A DNA stretch of 7,420 nt from JAFGHJ01 sp964606065 (GCA_964606065.1 CAZSEX010000057.1:1-7420); one strand, 5' to 3'; numbered from the stretch's first letter, positions 1 to 6,190 are shown. The notes: generated by a model not told the origin, from the letters alone. Made by a program: numbers and translations.

Positions 1-95
1 ATGAACATTCGTAAACAGCTTATTTCCACACAATATTTCTTATAAGTGTTTTAATATCCAACTTTGGATGATTTGACGCAAAAATTTGATTTCCC

Positions 96-123
96 TTGAC
101 AGAAGGGGTATAGCATATATTGT
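96..123 (+). promoter_or_regulatory. Possible sigma-70 promoter of the cysteine-rich membrane protein gene
   Basis: A perfect -35 box TTGACA lies at 96-101. With a 16-base spacer, the -10 position (118-123) reads TATTGT, which matches four of six consensus bases. A better TATATT at 116-121 would leave only a 14-base spacer. The site is about 35 bases upstream of the first start codon, a sensible distance. The -35 is convincing and the -10 is not. Confidence 0.35.
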
Positions 124-141
124 TTCAGAGGGATACAAATA

Positions 142-165
142 ATGAGAGAAACAAATTATGTATAA
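142..165 (+). CDS. Possible 7-codon upstream leader ORF (MRETNYV)
   Basis: An ATG at 142 opens a seven-codon frame ending in TAA at 163-165. It has a better Shine-Dalgarno (AGAGGGA at 127-133, 8 bases away) than the downstream membrane protein gene. It overlaps that gene's ATG (158-160) by eight bases in another frame. Ribosomes ending at 165 would stop right beside the second start, which would allow translational coupling. This is inferred from layout alone; the ORF is short enough to be chance. Confidence 0.25.
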   Translation: MRETNYV

Positions 166-685
166 ACATTCAATACCATATAAACGAAAAGGACTTTTTC
201 TGTTAATAACACTACCCATGGTAGTTATGTATATCTTGATTGGATATTATTTACAAACTATAAATTTAAAAATTCTTATTATTTATTGTGCGTTCTTTGC
301 GTTAACGATTTTATTTCAGAGTTTTAATTGTATTTTCTGGGAATGTCCACATGTTGGAAAGTTTTGCCCCGGCGCAGGCGGTTTTTGTGTGCTGTCAAGT
401 CCTTTAGCAAAATTATTAATAAAGTTAAAAGTAAAACAATCCCAAAAAACGCATAATATTTTGTGTTCCATTGCTTACATTAACTTTTTTAGTATCGTTT
501 TTTTTCCGGTTTACTATATTTACAAATTGAATTATTTTTATGTCGCAATATACTTTGGAATAGTACTGCTTTACTTCACTGGGATGATGCTCTTAATATG
601 TCCTTTTTGTGGTGCCAGAGACGCCTGCCCGGGAGGTCAGACTTCGACAAAAATTATGGAAACATTTGGCAAAGACGGCACTTAA
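158..685 (+). CDS. Cysteine-rich four-helix membrane protein of unknown function
   Basis: I do not recognise this 175-residue protein. It has about four hydrophobic segments (roughly residues 13-31, 38-57, 103-121 and 127-147), so it should sit in the cytoplasmic membrane. Two cysteine-rich stretches follow helices 2 and 4. The first has C58, C63, C70 and C77 (C-x4-C-x6-C-x6-C, rich in Pro and Gly). The second has C148, C151 and C157 within CPFCGARDACPGG. The two sets lie after even-numbered helices, so simple topology puts them on the same side of the membrane, where they could jointly bind a metal or Fe-S cluster or form a redox site. That is inference. The spacing is not the classical CxxCxxCxxxCP ferredoxin signature. 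The ATG at 158 is the first usable start in frame, because a stop (TGA 143-145) lies just upstream; its own ribosome site (GAGAGA) is weak. The gene converges on nfnB and looks more AT-rich than nfnAB. Confidence 0.75.
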   Translation: MYKHSIPYKRKGLFLLITLPMVVMYILIGYYLQTINLKILIIYCAFFALTILFQSFNCIFWECPHVGKFCPGAGGFCVLSSPLAKLLIKLKVKQSQKTHNILCSIAYINFFSIVFFPVYYIYKLNYFYVAIYFGIVLLYFTGMMLLICPFCGARDACPGGQTSTKIMETFGKDGT

Positions 686-724
686 CGCTGAAAAACATTT
701 CCTTCTGTGATCGTTTTTTCAGTG
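686..724. terminator. Weak stem-loop between convergent gene ends
   Basis: Directly after the stop of the membrane protein gene, an arm CGCTGAAAAAC (686-696) can pair with GTTTTTTCAGTG (713-724), with one bulged T, one G-T wobble and a 16-base loop. It lies between two converging genes and carries A and T runs in its arms, so it could work as a bidirectional terminator. The stem is low in GC and no clean T-run follows it on the plus strand. Confidence 0.3.
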
Positions 725-783
725 TGTTTCCGAGTTTTTAAAAAAAAGCCTTGAGATAATCTGTATAATACTGTGATTGCTTT

Positions 784-2190
784 TTACCATTTTCCGGTTT
801 TAAGGTAATCATCTATAGCTCTTGCCGCCTTTCTACCCGCGCCCATCGCCGCGATGACTGTCGCTTCACCTGTCACGATGTCTCCGCCGGCGAAAACCCC
901 CTTTATCGAAGTTTTACCTGTTTCCGGTTCGGCGTCTATATAACCCCATTTATTTTTCTTGATTTCCGGAGTGGTACTTAAAAGCAGAGGATTCGCTTTT
1001 TGCCCGATTGCCACAATTACTGTATCTACATCGAAAAGAAATTCGCTACCTTCGACCGGCACGGGTCTTCTTCTACCCGAATTATCTTCTTCTACGAGCT
1101 CCATTTTTATCATTTTTATTGCTTTGACCCATCCATTTTTATCTCCTAAAAAACCAACAGGAGTAACGAGAAAATCGAAAATAATTCCTTCTTCCTCGGC
1201 GTTTTCGATTTCTTCTTTTCTCGCCGGCATTTCCAATCTTGAACGCCTATATATTATATGAACTTCCCTGGTTTCAAGCCTAAGGGCACTCCGGGCGGAA
1301 TCCATGGCAACGTTACCACCTCCGATAACCGCGACCTTCTTACCGACATTTATCGGCGTGTCATACTCCGGAAATCTGTAAGCTTTCATTAAATTTATTC
1401 TGGTTAAGAATTCATTGGCTGAATATATACCCAAAAGGTTTTCTCCCTCCACACCGAGAAATCTCGGGAGACCGGCTCCGACACCGATAAATATTGCCTG
1501 ATAACCTTCTTCGAAAAGCTGCTCTATAGTAATTGTTTTACCAATTACAACATTACACTCGAGCTCAACACCCATTTTTTTAAGAGTTTCGACTTCACGA
1601 CCGACAATCTCTTTCGGTAATCTGAATTCCGGAATTCCGTAAAGAAGCACTCCTCCCGGTTTGTGCAAAGCTTCGAAAACTTTAACATCGTATCCCATTC
1701 TCGCGCAATCCGCTGCAACAGTTAAACCGGCAGGTCCGGAACCTACAACCGCGACTTTTTTATTTTTCTTCGAGTGTAACAGAGGTACTTCCGGCTCGGA
1801 ATGAGAAGCTTCATAATCGGCAACAAAACGTTCCAATCTACCTATAGCTATAGGTTCACCTTTTATTCCAAGAACGCACTTCGCTTCGCATTGTTCTTCC
1901 TGGGGACATACTCTTCCCGTCATTCGGGGCAAAATATCGTCTTCTTTTATCTTCCGTGCGGCTTTTATATACTCGCCTTCACCAATTAATTTTATAAATT
2001 CAGGAATATTTACATTGACCGGACAACCCTGAACACAAAGAGGATTAGGACATAGAATACATTTCTCTGCTTCTTTTCTTGCCTGCTCCTCGTTATAACC
2101 AAGAGCTACTTCGTTAAAATTTTTAACTCTTTCTTCAACTTCCTGTTTAGGCATAGGCTCGCGAGGAGCCTTTCGTCTTTTAACACTCAT
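784..2190 (-). CDS. nfnB: NfnB: large subunit of NADH-dependent reduced ferredoxin:NADP+ oxidoreductase (GltA-like)
   Basis: This 468-residue flavoprotein is the GltA-like large subunit of Nfn. With NfnA it catalyses the reversible bifurcating reaction in which NADH plus reduced ferredoxin reduce two NADP+. An N-terminal Fe-S domain carries C44, C47, C52 and C56, then C95, C101 and C105; only seven cysteines are evident, in keeping with the non-cysteine ligand known for one [4Fe-4S] cluster in this family. The FAD Rossmann motif GSGPAG is at 150-155 and the NADP(H) Rossmann motif GGGNVAMD at 290-297. The C-terminal FAD-closing region GVFAGGDIVTGEATVIAAMG spans 431-450. The length is full for the family. 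The gene alone could pass for the glutamate synthase small subunit, but nfnA directly upstream, with the nfnA TAA abutting this ATG, and the absence of a large glutamate synthase gene favour Nfn. There is no strong ribosome site of its own, so translational coupling to nfnA is likely. Cytoplasmic. Confidence 0.93.
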   Translation of the reverse strand: MSVKRRKAPREPMPKQEVEERVKNFNEVALGYNEEQARKEAEKCILCPNPLCVQGCPVNVNIPEFIKLIGEGEYIKAARKIKEDDILPRMTGRVCPQEEQCEAKCVLGIKGEPIAIGRLERFVADYEASHSEPEVPLLHSKKNKKVAVVGSGPAGLTVAADCARMGYDVKVFEALHKPGGVLLYGIPEFRLPKEIVGREVETLKKMGVELECNVVIGKTITIEQLFEEGYQAIFIGVGAGLPRFLGVEGENLLGIYSANEFLTRINLMKAYRFPEYDTPINVGKKVAVIGGGNVAMDSARSALRLETREVHIIYRRSRLEMPARKEEIENAEEEGIIFDFLVTPVGFLGDKNGWVKAIKMIKMELVEEDNSGRRRPVPVEGSEFLFDVDTVIVAIGQKANPLLLSTTPEIKKNKWGYIDAEPETGKTSIKGVFAGGDIVTGEATVIAAMGAGRKAARAIDDYLKTGKW

Positions 2191-3027
2191 TTACTTTGCT
2201 ATTTTACAATCTCTATATCTATCAAGAGCTTCCTTTTCTTGTTTTTTGTAAATAGAGAGACGTTTTATAAGTAAATCGAAATTCACCTTATGACCATCGA
2301 ATTCCGGTCCATCGACACAGGCGAATTTTGTTTCCCCGCCGACTTCGACTCTGCATCCCCCGCACATACCGGTCGCGTCCATCATCGTAGCGTTAAGAGA
2401 AACAATAGTTTTAACATTATATTCCTTTGTAATTTGCGAAACTTTTTTCATCATTATCGCCGGACCTATCGCAATTACAAGATCCATTTTCCTTCCCGCC
2501 TTTTCAAGCTCCTGCAGTTCATCTGTGGTAAAACCTTTCTTTCCGTAAGAACCGTCATCGGTTAAAACATAAAGTTCATCGGAATATTCTCTCATTTCTT
2601 CTTCTAATATAACATGCTCTTTATCCCTGAATCCGATTATGGAAATAACGTAATTCCCTGCTTTTTTAAACGCTTTAGTTTCAGGATATACGATAGCGGT
2701 ACCAACGCCACCGCCTATTGTAACTACAGTACCTATTTTATTTACCTTTGCCGGATGACCGAGCGGCCCGACCACAGCGGAAATAGAATCTCCCGCTTTC
2801 AGTTCTCCGAGCTTAAAGGTGGTCTTACCCACTTCCTGAACGAACACTGTTATAGTTCCCCTATTTTTGTCCGCTTCTGCTATTGTAATAGGTATCCGTT
2901 CACCTGTGCCATTGACCTTTAAAACCGCAAACTGCCCCGGTTGATAGTTTCTGGGCACAAGCGGCGCTTCTATTACGAATTTATTTATATTTTGTCCAAT
3001 TCTTTCTTTTTCCAATATCTTATACAT
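2191..3027 (-). CDS. nfnA: NfnA: small subunit of NADH-dependent reduced ferredoxin:NADP+ oxidoreductase
   Basis: This 278-residue protein belongs to the dihydroorotate dehydrogenase electron-transfer (PyrK-like) / sulfide dehydrogenase beta family. It is the NAD(H)-binding subunit of Nfn. An N-terminal FAD-binding barrel carries RIPITI (44-49, the RxPxTI-type motif). The NAD domain has GGGVGTA (105-111) and later IGPAIMM (187-193). The C-terminal [2Fe-2S] site has C222 and C225 in MCGGCRV and C237. D217 just before them is the candidate for the aspartate ligand reported in Thermotoga NfnA. The protein ends with a helical tail. The ATG at 3027 has a clear AGGAG (3034-3038) six bases upstream. 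It is the first gene of a two-gene operon; the 97 bases upstream hold a good promoter. PyrK is the main alternative, but the neighbouring GltA-like subunit and the lack of pyrD decide for Nfn. Confidence 0.93.
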   Translation of the reverse strand: MYKILEKERIGQNINKFVIEAPLVPRNYQPGQFAVLKVNGTGERIPITIAEADKNRGTITVFVQEVGKTTFKLGELKAGDSISAVVGPLGHPAKVNKIGTVVTIGGGVGTAIVYPETKAFKKAGNYVISIIGFRDKEHVILEEEMREYSDELYVLTDDGSYGKKGFTTDELQELEKAGRKMDLVIAIGPAIMMKKVSQITKEYNVKTIVSLNATMMDATGMCGGCRVEVGGETKFACVDGPEFDGHKVNFDLLIKRLSIYKKQEKEALDRYRDCKIAK

Positions 3028-3103
3028 CTATAACTCCTATAGTTGTTTTATTTATATCTTATCTTTTTATATAATGGGATATAAAAGTTTCTTTAAGATT
3101 TTA

Positions 3104-3131
3104 AATATACGGTATTAAATAAAAATGTCAA
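3104..3131 (-). promoter_or_regulatory. Sigma-70 promoter of nfnAB
   Basis: Read on the minus strand, a perfect -35 TTGACA (3126-3131) is followed after 16 bases by TATATT (3104-3109), five of six -10 bases. Transcription would start near 3097, giving a leader of about 70 bases before nfnA. Repeat cluster 1 begins 13 bases upstream of the -35. Confidence 0.75.
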
Positions 3132-3144
3132 TGGTTATTTTTGA

Positions 3145-3399
3145 ACCACAGAGCACACAAAGAACACAAAGAAAAAGGTATATGTTGTTAAGACCCAACT
3201 CAGCCCACCAAAATTTATCTCACACAGAGCACACTGAGAACACAGAGAAAAAATATTTGTTGTTTAAAACCCACCCCACCAAATTATTCTCACACAAAGA
3301 CGCAAAGGACGCAGAGAAAAACAATAAACTATATATGTTTATTTAAGACTCCACCCTCAAACACCCCTTATTCACATGTAGGAAATGTAGTGTTTTGTT
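3145..3399 (+). repeat. Repeat cluster 1: four imperfect units of about 70-82 bases
   Basis: Units begin at 3145, 3221, 3291 and 3373. Each of the first three has a module of about 30 bases made of short degenerate steps such as CACAGAG, CACAAAG and AACACAGAG, then a spacer of about 38-50 bases of the form GTTGTTTAARACCCA...CCACC...AAATTTATCT. The last unit has CACATGTAGGAAATGTAG instead of the CACAGAG module. Bases 3175-3239 are identical over 65 bases to 4923-4987 in cluster 2. The cluster fills most of the gap between rpiA and the nfnAB promoter. An open frame at 3125-3346 is only a translation of the repeat (STQRTQR, HTEHTENTEK). I associate this repeat type with intergenic regions of many uncultured bacteria; its function is unknown to me. 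Confidence 0.9.
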
Positions 3400-3403
3400 T
3401 TTA

Positions 3404-3438
3404 CTATTTAACTATTCACCCATTTAACCATTCAACTA
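3404..3438. repeat. Short degenerate tandem of ACTATTTAAC-like steps
   Basis: Just downstream of rpiA, a low-complexity run repeats variants of CATTTAACCATT and ACTATTTAAC about every ten bases (CTATTTAAC, CTATTCACC, CATTTAACC, CATTCAACT). It replaces the tail that ends cluster 2. No hairpin terminator for rpiA is visible here. Confidence 0.6.
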
Positions 3439-3440
3439 AA

Positions 3441-4115
3441 TTATTCTTTTCGGATAATCTCCACCTCCTCCCCCTTCCCCACAATAACAATATCAACAAC
3501 ATCCAGAAATAACCCGTTTTCGACGACGCCGGGAATCATGTTCAATTCGACTTCCAATTTATAAGGGTCCTCGATTACGCCTAAAGATGCGTCAATTATA
3601 TGATTACCGCTGTCGGTAATATATTTTTTGCCTTCTTTCATCCTGACTCTGGGATTATATCCTTTTCTTTCCAGCTTTTTAAAAACATTACCAAGAGCGT
3701 AAGGAACGACTTCGACAGGCAGAGGAAATTTCCCCAATTTTTTCACCATCTTTGCGGAATTTACTACCCAGAGATTTTTTTTAGAAAATTTCGCCACAAC
3801 CTTTTCAAACAATAAAGCCCCTCCGCCTCCCTTTATTCCGTTAAAATTCGGATCGACCTCGTCTGCGCCGTCGATTGTTAAATCGATTTTCTGTACATCA
3901 TCGATTGACATAATAGAAATATTTAAAGATTTAGCCAATTTGTCTGTAGATGAAGAAGTAGAAACCGCTTTTATTTTTAAACCATCTTTTACCATCTCGC
4001 CAATCTTTTTTATCGCGTAATAAAATGTCGAGCCTGTACCGAGACCTAAAATCATTCCATCTTTAACGAAATCGGAAACAGCCGAACCCGCTAATTCCTT
4101 TTCTTTATCAATCAT
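3441..4115 (-). CDS. rpiA: Ribose-5-phosphate isomerase A
   Basis: RpiA interconverts ribose 5-phosphate and ribulose 5-phosphate in the non-oxidative pentose phosphate pathway, in the cytoplasm. The 224-residue protein has the usual length and all family motifs. These are the phosphate-binding GLGTGST (24-30), STSSST (52-57), IDGADEVD (81-88) with the active-site aspartates, KGGGGALLFEK (95-105) with the expected catalytic base E104, PLPVEVVP (131-138), TDSGN (167-171) and PGVVENGLF (195-203). The ATG at 4115 is preceded by GAGGAG with seven bases between, a strong ribosome site. The methyltransferase gene ends 28 bases upstream on the same strand and no promoter is evident in that gap, so rpiA is probably read from the promoter at 4846-4873. 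No odd residues were seen. Confidence 0.97.
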   Translation of the reverse strand: MIDKEKELAGSAVSDFVKDGMILGLGTGSTFYYAIKKIGEMVKDGLKIKAVSTSSSTDKLAKSLNISIMSIDDVQKIDLTIDGADEVDPNFNGIKGGGGALLFEKVVAKFSKKNLWVVNSAKMVKKLGKFPLPVEVVPYALGNVFKKLERKGYNPRVRMKEGKKYITDSGNHIIDASLGVIEDPYKLEVELNMIPGVVENGLFLDVVDIVIVGKGEEVEIIRKE

Positions 4116-4143
4116 TTAATAACTCCTCTTCTTAAGATTCATA

Positions 4144-4827
4144 TTATAAAAAAACACCTCTAAAAACTATAAATATTTTTCCTTGATGCAAGACATCAAA
4201 TTTTATTTTGTATTTCACAGCTAATGCTTGTACATCACTTTTATCAAAATATTTTTTATATATATTAAATTTCCTCCCATTCTTCAATTCACGTTCCTGT
4301 ATCCCCAACTTATCACGAACTTTACTTCTTTCCTTATTCCAAGCTGAATCCAGAAACCACATTTCACCGTCAACTTTAAGCATTTTTTTTATTTTATCGA
4401 AAAATAATTTTTCCTGTTCTTCGTTACAATGACTTAAAAAAAATCCAATCAAACCTATATCAAATTCTTTTTCTTCAAACTCACAATTAAAAAAATCATC
4501 ACATATCAATTTACACTTTTTATTAATTTCAAGATATCCAATCTTTTGCTTACATTCATTGAGCATTTCTTGAGATTGGTCAATAAGCGTGATTTTTCGA
4601 CTATTCGGGGCATAATAAGGTAACCAATAACCGGTTCCGCAGGCAATATCAACAATTTTCCCTTTAATAAATTTTTTGAGTAGTTCAGATATAATTTTTG
4701 CTTCATTTTTATAGGATTCAGGATTAGGAATAGAAGCCGTAGCTCCTCCAAGCGTATATAATTCTTCATACTCTTTAGCTCTTTCATTATAATATTGGTT
4801 TATTCCGACTTTTAATTTCTTTTCCAT
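4144..4827 (-). CDS. Class I SAM-dependent methyltransferase, substrate unknown
   Basis: This 227-residue protein has a standard Rossmann-fold methyltransferase core. Motif I VDIACGTGYW (59-68) binds S-adenosylmethionine. The acidic residue after strand 2 is D83 in LIDQSQEML. DD at 110-111 fits the adenine-binding motif, and IGLIGFFLSH (124-133) is motif IV. The C-terminal part ends in a beta-rich stretch (GKIFIVFRG). Such proteins methylate small molecules, quinones or macromolecules; nothing here identifies the substrate. A longer frame starts at 4863, but that ATG lies in the promoter spacer, upstream of the predicted transcription start. The ATG at 4827 has GAGGT 8-9 bases before it and was chosen. 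The gene is probably co-transcribed with rpiA. It looks more AT-rich than rpiA and nfnAB. Confidence 0.88.
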   Translation of the reverse strand: MEKKLKVGINQYYNERAKEYEELYTLGGATASIPNPESYKNEAKIISELLKKFIKGKIVDIACGTGYWLPYYAPNSRKITLIDQSQEMLNECKQKIGYLEINKKCKLICDDFFNCEFEEKEFDIGLIGFFLSHCNEEQEKLFFDKIKKMLKVDGEMWFLDSAWNKERSKVRDKLGIQERELKNGRKFNIYKKYFDKSDVQALAVKYKIKFDVLHQGKIFIVFRGVFL

Positions 4828-4845
4828 AATTAAAGACCTCAAATA

Positions 4846-4873
4846 AATATAAACTATGCTCATCCCATGTCAA
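4846..4873 (-). promoter_or_regulatory. Sigma-70 promoter of the methyltransferase-rpiA operon
   Basis: On the minus strand, TTGACA (4868-4873), a 16-base spacer and TATATT (4846-4851) form the same arrangement as the nfnAB promoter. The predicted start near 4839 leaves a leader of about 12 bases, which contains the ribosome site. This rules out the upstream ATG at 4863. Repeat cluster 2 begins 19 bases upstream of the -35. Confidence 0.75.
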
Positions 4874-4892
4874 GAATTAAAAAAATAACTGA

Positions 4893-5143
4893 ACCACAAA
4901 GCACACAAAGAGCACAAAGAAGAAGGTATATGTTGTTAAGACCCAACTCAGCCCACCAAAATTTATCTCACACAGAGCACACTGAGACACAGAGAAAAAA
5001 ATGTATTGTTGTTTTAAAACCCATCCCCACCCAAATATTCACATGTAGAACATGTAGAGAATGTACTTGTTTTCAACGCATGACGCTCTACGCGCGACTC
5101 ATGACGCAGTTAATCTTTTCACATTTCAAGGTTTGACCCCGTT
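4893..5143 (+). repeat. Repeat cluster 2: composite element with CACAGAG modules and conserved tail
   Basis: Units begin at 4893, 4969 and 5040. The first two are CACAAAG/CACAGAG modules with the same spacer type as cluster 1, including the 65-base identity at 4923-4987. The third starts CACATGTAG and runs into a tail with ATGACGC steps (5078-5108) that ends in TTTGACCCCGTT. This tail (5039-5143) recurs at 6477-6586. Relative to cluster 1 one middle unit is missing, so unit number varies between loci. The open frame at 4867-5136 is a translation of the repeat and not a gene. Confidence 0.9.
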
Positions 5144-5177
5144 AATATTATTGTTATTCTGGATATGACGCTAACAT

Positions 5178-5231
5178 AGTTTATACATCCTAATAGGATT
5201 AACAAATCCATCTTAAAAAGATGTATAAACT
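5178..5231. repeat. 12-base perfect inverted repeat with nested hairpin
   Basis: AGTTTATACATC (5178-5189) and GATGTATAAACT (5220-5231) are perfect reverse complements separated by 30 bases. Inside lies a second small hairpin, GGATT-AACA-AATCC (5196-5209), and next to it the palindrome CCTAATAGG (5189-5197). On the minus strand this sits about 135 bases beyond the nucleotidyltransferase stop. It could be an RNA 3' structure or a remnant of a mobile element end. It has no T-run typical of an intrinsic terminator. Confidence 0.55.
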
Positions 5232-5314
5232 CCGATATCTTCTTGTCTGGGTAACCACTTAACCCTTTTAACATCATTAAGATATCTACCATAATTCCAG
5301 ATTAGATGAATATT

Positions 5315-5341
5315 TTTATCCATCAAAAAGTGATGGATAAA
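5315..5341 (-). terminator. 11-base perfect stem-loop downstream of the nucleotidyltransferase gene
   Basis: TTTATCCATCA (5315-5325) and TGATGGATAAA (5331-5341) pair perfectly around a 5-base loop. On the minus strand the structure begins about 25 bases after the stop codon at 5367 and is followed by AAATATTC, so a T-run is lacking. The position suits transcript end formation or 3' protection, but a true intrinsic terminator would normally have more GC and a T-tract. Confidence 0.4.
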
Positions 5342-5366
5342 CCAATTAGTAGATTTTGGGAAAGCT

Positions 5367-5813
5367 TTACTTCTCCAAATGTTCAAGGTCATCAAAGTCT
5401 TTATGCCTCCTGCATGCTTTTTTATTTTCAATTAAATCTGAAAGCGAAATAAAGTTCACCCGGATATCGTCAACGATAATAGAATTCCTTCTTTTATAAC
5501 ATTCTTCAAAAATGACCCCATCGATTGAAGTTATCACTTCTATTCGTAGTGGGGGCACTCCCATTCTTATGACCTTATCTTTTTCTAAGAATAAATTTTT
5601 TTTGATCTCCGATGAGCTGAATCCAAATTCGTTTAATGCTTCGACAAGCTTTGACGCATTATTTTCATTTATTGCGACCCAAACATCCATATCTCCGGTT
5701 GCACGGGGATATCCATACAGACCAACGGCGTATCCCCCAACAACCAAATACTCAATTTTTTTTGAGTGAAGTAATTGTAAGAACTCTTTGAAATCTTTCG
5801 GTAGCACTATCAT
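5367..5813 (-). CDS. Nucleotidyltransferase-fold protein, second gene of a toxin-antitoxin-like pair
   Basis: This 148-residue protein has a minimal nucleotidyltransferase core. The GG motif is in LVVGGYAVGLYGYPRATGD, with GG at 26-27. The metal-binding D41 and D43 follow in GDMDVWV, and E92 in PPLRIEVITSIDG is the likely third carboxylate. It ends with LIENKKACRRHKDFDDLEHL, the usual C-terminal signature of these small standalone enzymes, so it looks complete. The family is often annotated as nucleotidyltransferase or AbiEii-like; the reaction is not established from sequence. Proteins of this fold can transfer nucleotides to proteins or tRNA ends. Its start overlaps the 3' end of the 61-residue gene by 62 bases in another frame. 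No strong ribosome site is close to the ATG at 5813, so translation probably depends on the upstream gene. Confidence 0.85.
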   Translation of the reverse strand: MIVLPKDFKEFLQLLHSKKIEYLVVGGYAVGLYGYPRATGDMDVWVAINENNASKLVEALNEFGFSSSEIKKNLFLEKDKVIRMGVPPLRIEVITSIDGVIFEECYKRRNSIIVDDIRVNFISLSDLIENKKACRRHKDFDDLEHLEK

Positions 5814-5937
5814 AGTTAAACATATATTTTCTCATTTCCTCAATGCATGCCAGCCTTTCTATATAAGATTTTGACTTCCAGTATTCAGAAGAGTCTTTCC
5901 CGCGGAGGGATATGATTTCCAATGTTTTTTTATCCAT
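5752..5937 (-). CDS. Small 61-residue partner protein of the nucleotidyltransferase
   Basis: This short protein carries EYW (18-20), IERLACIEEMRKYMFNYD (26-43) and RFQRVL (48-53). I recall the pattern EYW...ERL..E.LR...YG...RxQRV from small proteins encoded just upstream of this type of nucleotidyltransferase, so the frame is very likely real despite its length. The pair shares a 62-base overlap, typical of coupled two-gene cassettes. Its role is not known to me; it may be the partner or regulator in a toxin-antitoxin-like module. A strong GAGGAG (5951-5956) lies 13 bases before the ATG at 5937, which is long; no better start is in frame. The overlap, the shared strand and the upstream promoter point to a single transcript. 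Confidence 0.75.
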   Translation of the reverse strand: MDKKTLEIISLRGKDSSEYWKSKSYIERLACIEEMRKYMFNYDSATERFQRVLTITSLKKN

Positions 5938-5982
5938 AATTAAAAATAAGCTCCTCTGTTATTTTGTTTTCCGTTTATCTCT

Positions 5983-6010
5983 AATTTACATAAATAAATT
6001 CTTAAGTCAA
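5983..6010 (-). promoter_or_regulatory. Probable sigma-70 promoter of the nucleotidyltransferase cassette
   Basis: On the minus strand, TTGACT (6005-6010) is followed after 16 bases by TAAATT (5983-5988), five of six and four of six consensus bases. The predicted start near 5976 leaves a leader of about 40 bases containing the GAGGAG ribosome site. No CACAGAG repeat flanks this promoter, unlike the other three good ones. Confidence 0.55.
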
Positions 6011-6190
6011 GAGAATTATTGCAATATTTTGTTTTGAAAATAAGTTTGCAATTATCGCTTTCGTCTCAAAAAGCCTTGATAAAACCTATAGTTTTCAATT
6101 AAAACCAAATTGAAGTGTCGAGGCCGTGTTGCCGAAAGGTCTTATTTGCCACCAAAAATGTCTTTGCGAGTTTATCATCTTGCTCGACTT
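6011..6190. other. Non-coding stretch, nothing recognised
   Basis: Between the cassette promoter and the first hairpin I see no gene, RNA or clear repeat. The plus-strand open frame that starts at 6126 crosses hairpins and repeat modules and has no ribosome site. It is not supported as a gene. Confidence 0.5.

Noticed and set aside
1..45. A frame opening with ATG at base 1 and ending at 43-45
   Set aside because: It has only 14 codons at the window edge and no visible upstream signals, so it could be anything or nothing.
784..2190. Glutamate synthase small subunit (gltD) for the 468-residue protein
   Set aside because: The NfnA partner directly upstream and the absence of a large glutamate synthase gene favour NfnB.
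959..2922. Several plus-strand open frames opposite nfnB and nfnA
   Set aside because: They are antisense shadows of well-identified genes, without ribosome sites or recognisable domains.
3125..3346. Plus-strand open frame of 73 codons in repeat cluster 1
   Set aside because: The product (STQRTQR, HTEHTENTEK) is a direct translation of the CACAGAG repeat. There is no ribosome site, and the ATG overlaps the nfnAB -35 box.
4506..4787. Minus-strand open frame of 93 codons inside the methyltransferase gene
   Set aside because: It is an alternative frame of a gene with clear methyltransferase motifs, and its composition is that of AT-rich shadow sequence.
4828..4863. Longer N-terminus for the methyltransferase (start at 4863)
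   Set aside because: That ATG lies between the -10 and -35 boxes, so it would not be in the transcript. The start at 4827 has a good ribosome site.
4867..5136. Plus-strand open frame of 89 codons in repeat cluster 2
   Set aside because: It is the same repeat translation as in cluster 1, starts inside the promoter of the opposite operon and has no ribosome site.
3145..5143. CRISPR-like look: modules of about 30 bases separated by spacers of about 40 bases
   Set aside because: The modules are internally repetitive and differ from each other. The spacers are conserved rather than unique, and no cas genes are present.
5213..5431. Minus-strand open frame of 72 codons behind the nucleotidyltransferase
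   Set aside because: Its first third is an out-of-frame reading of the nucleotidyltransferase end and the rest runs through two inverted repeats. The WLPRQED segment is mildly protein-like, but there is too little to call a gene.
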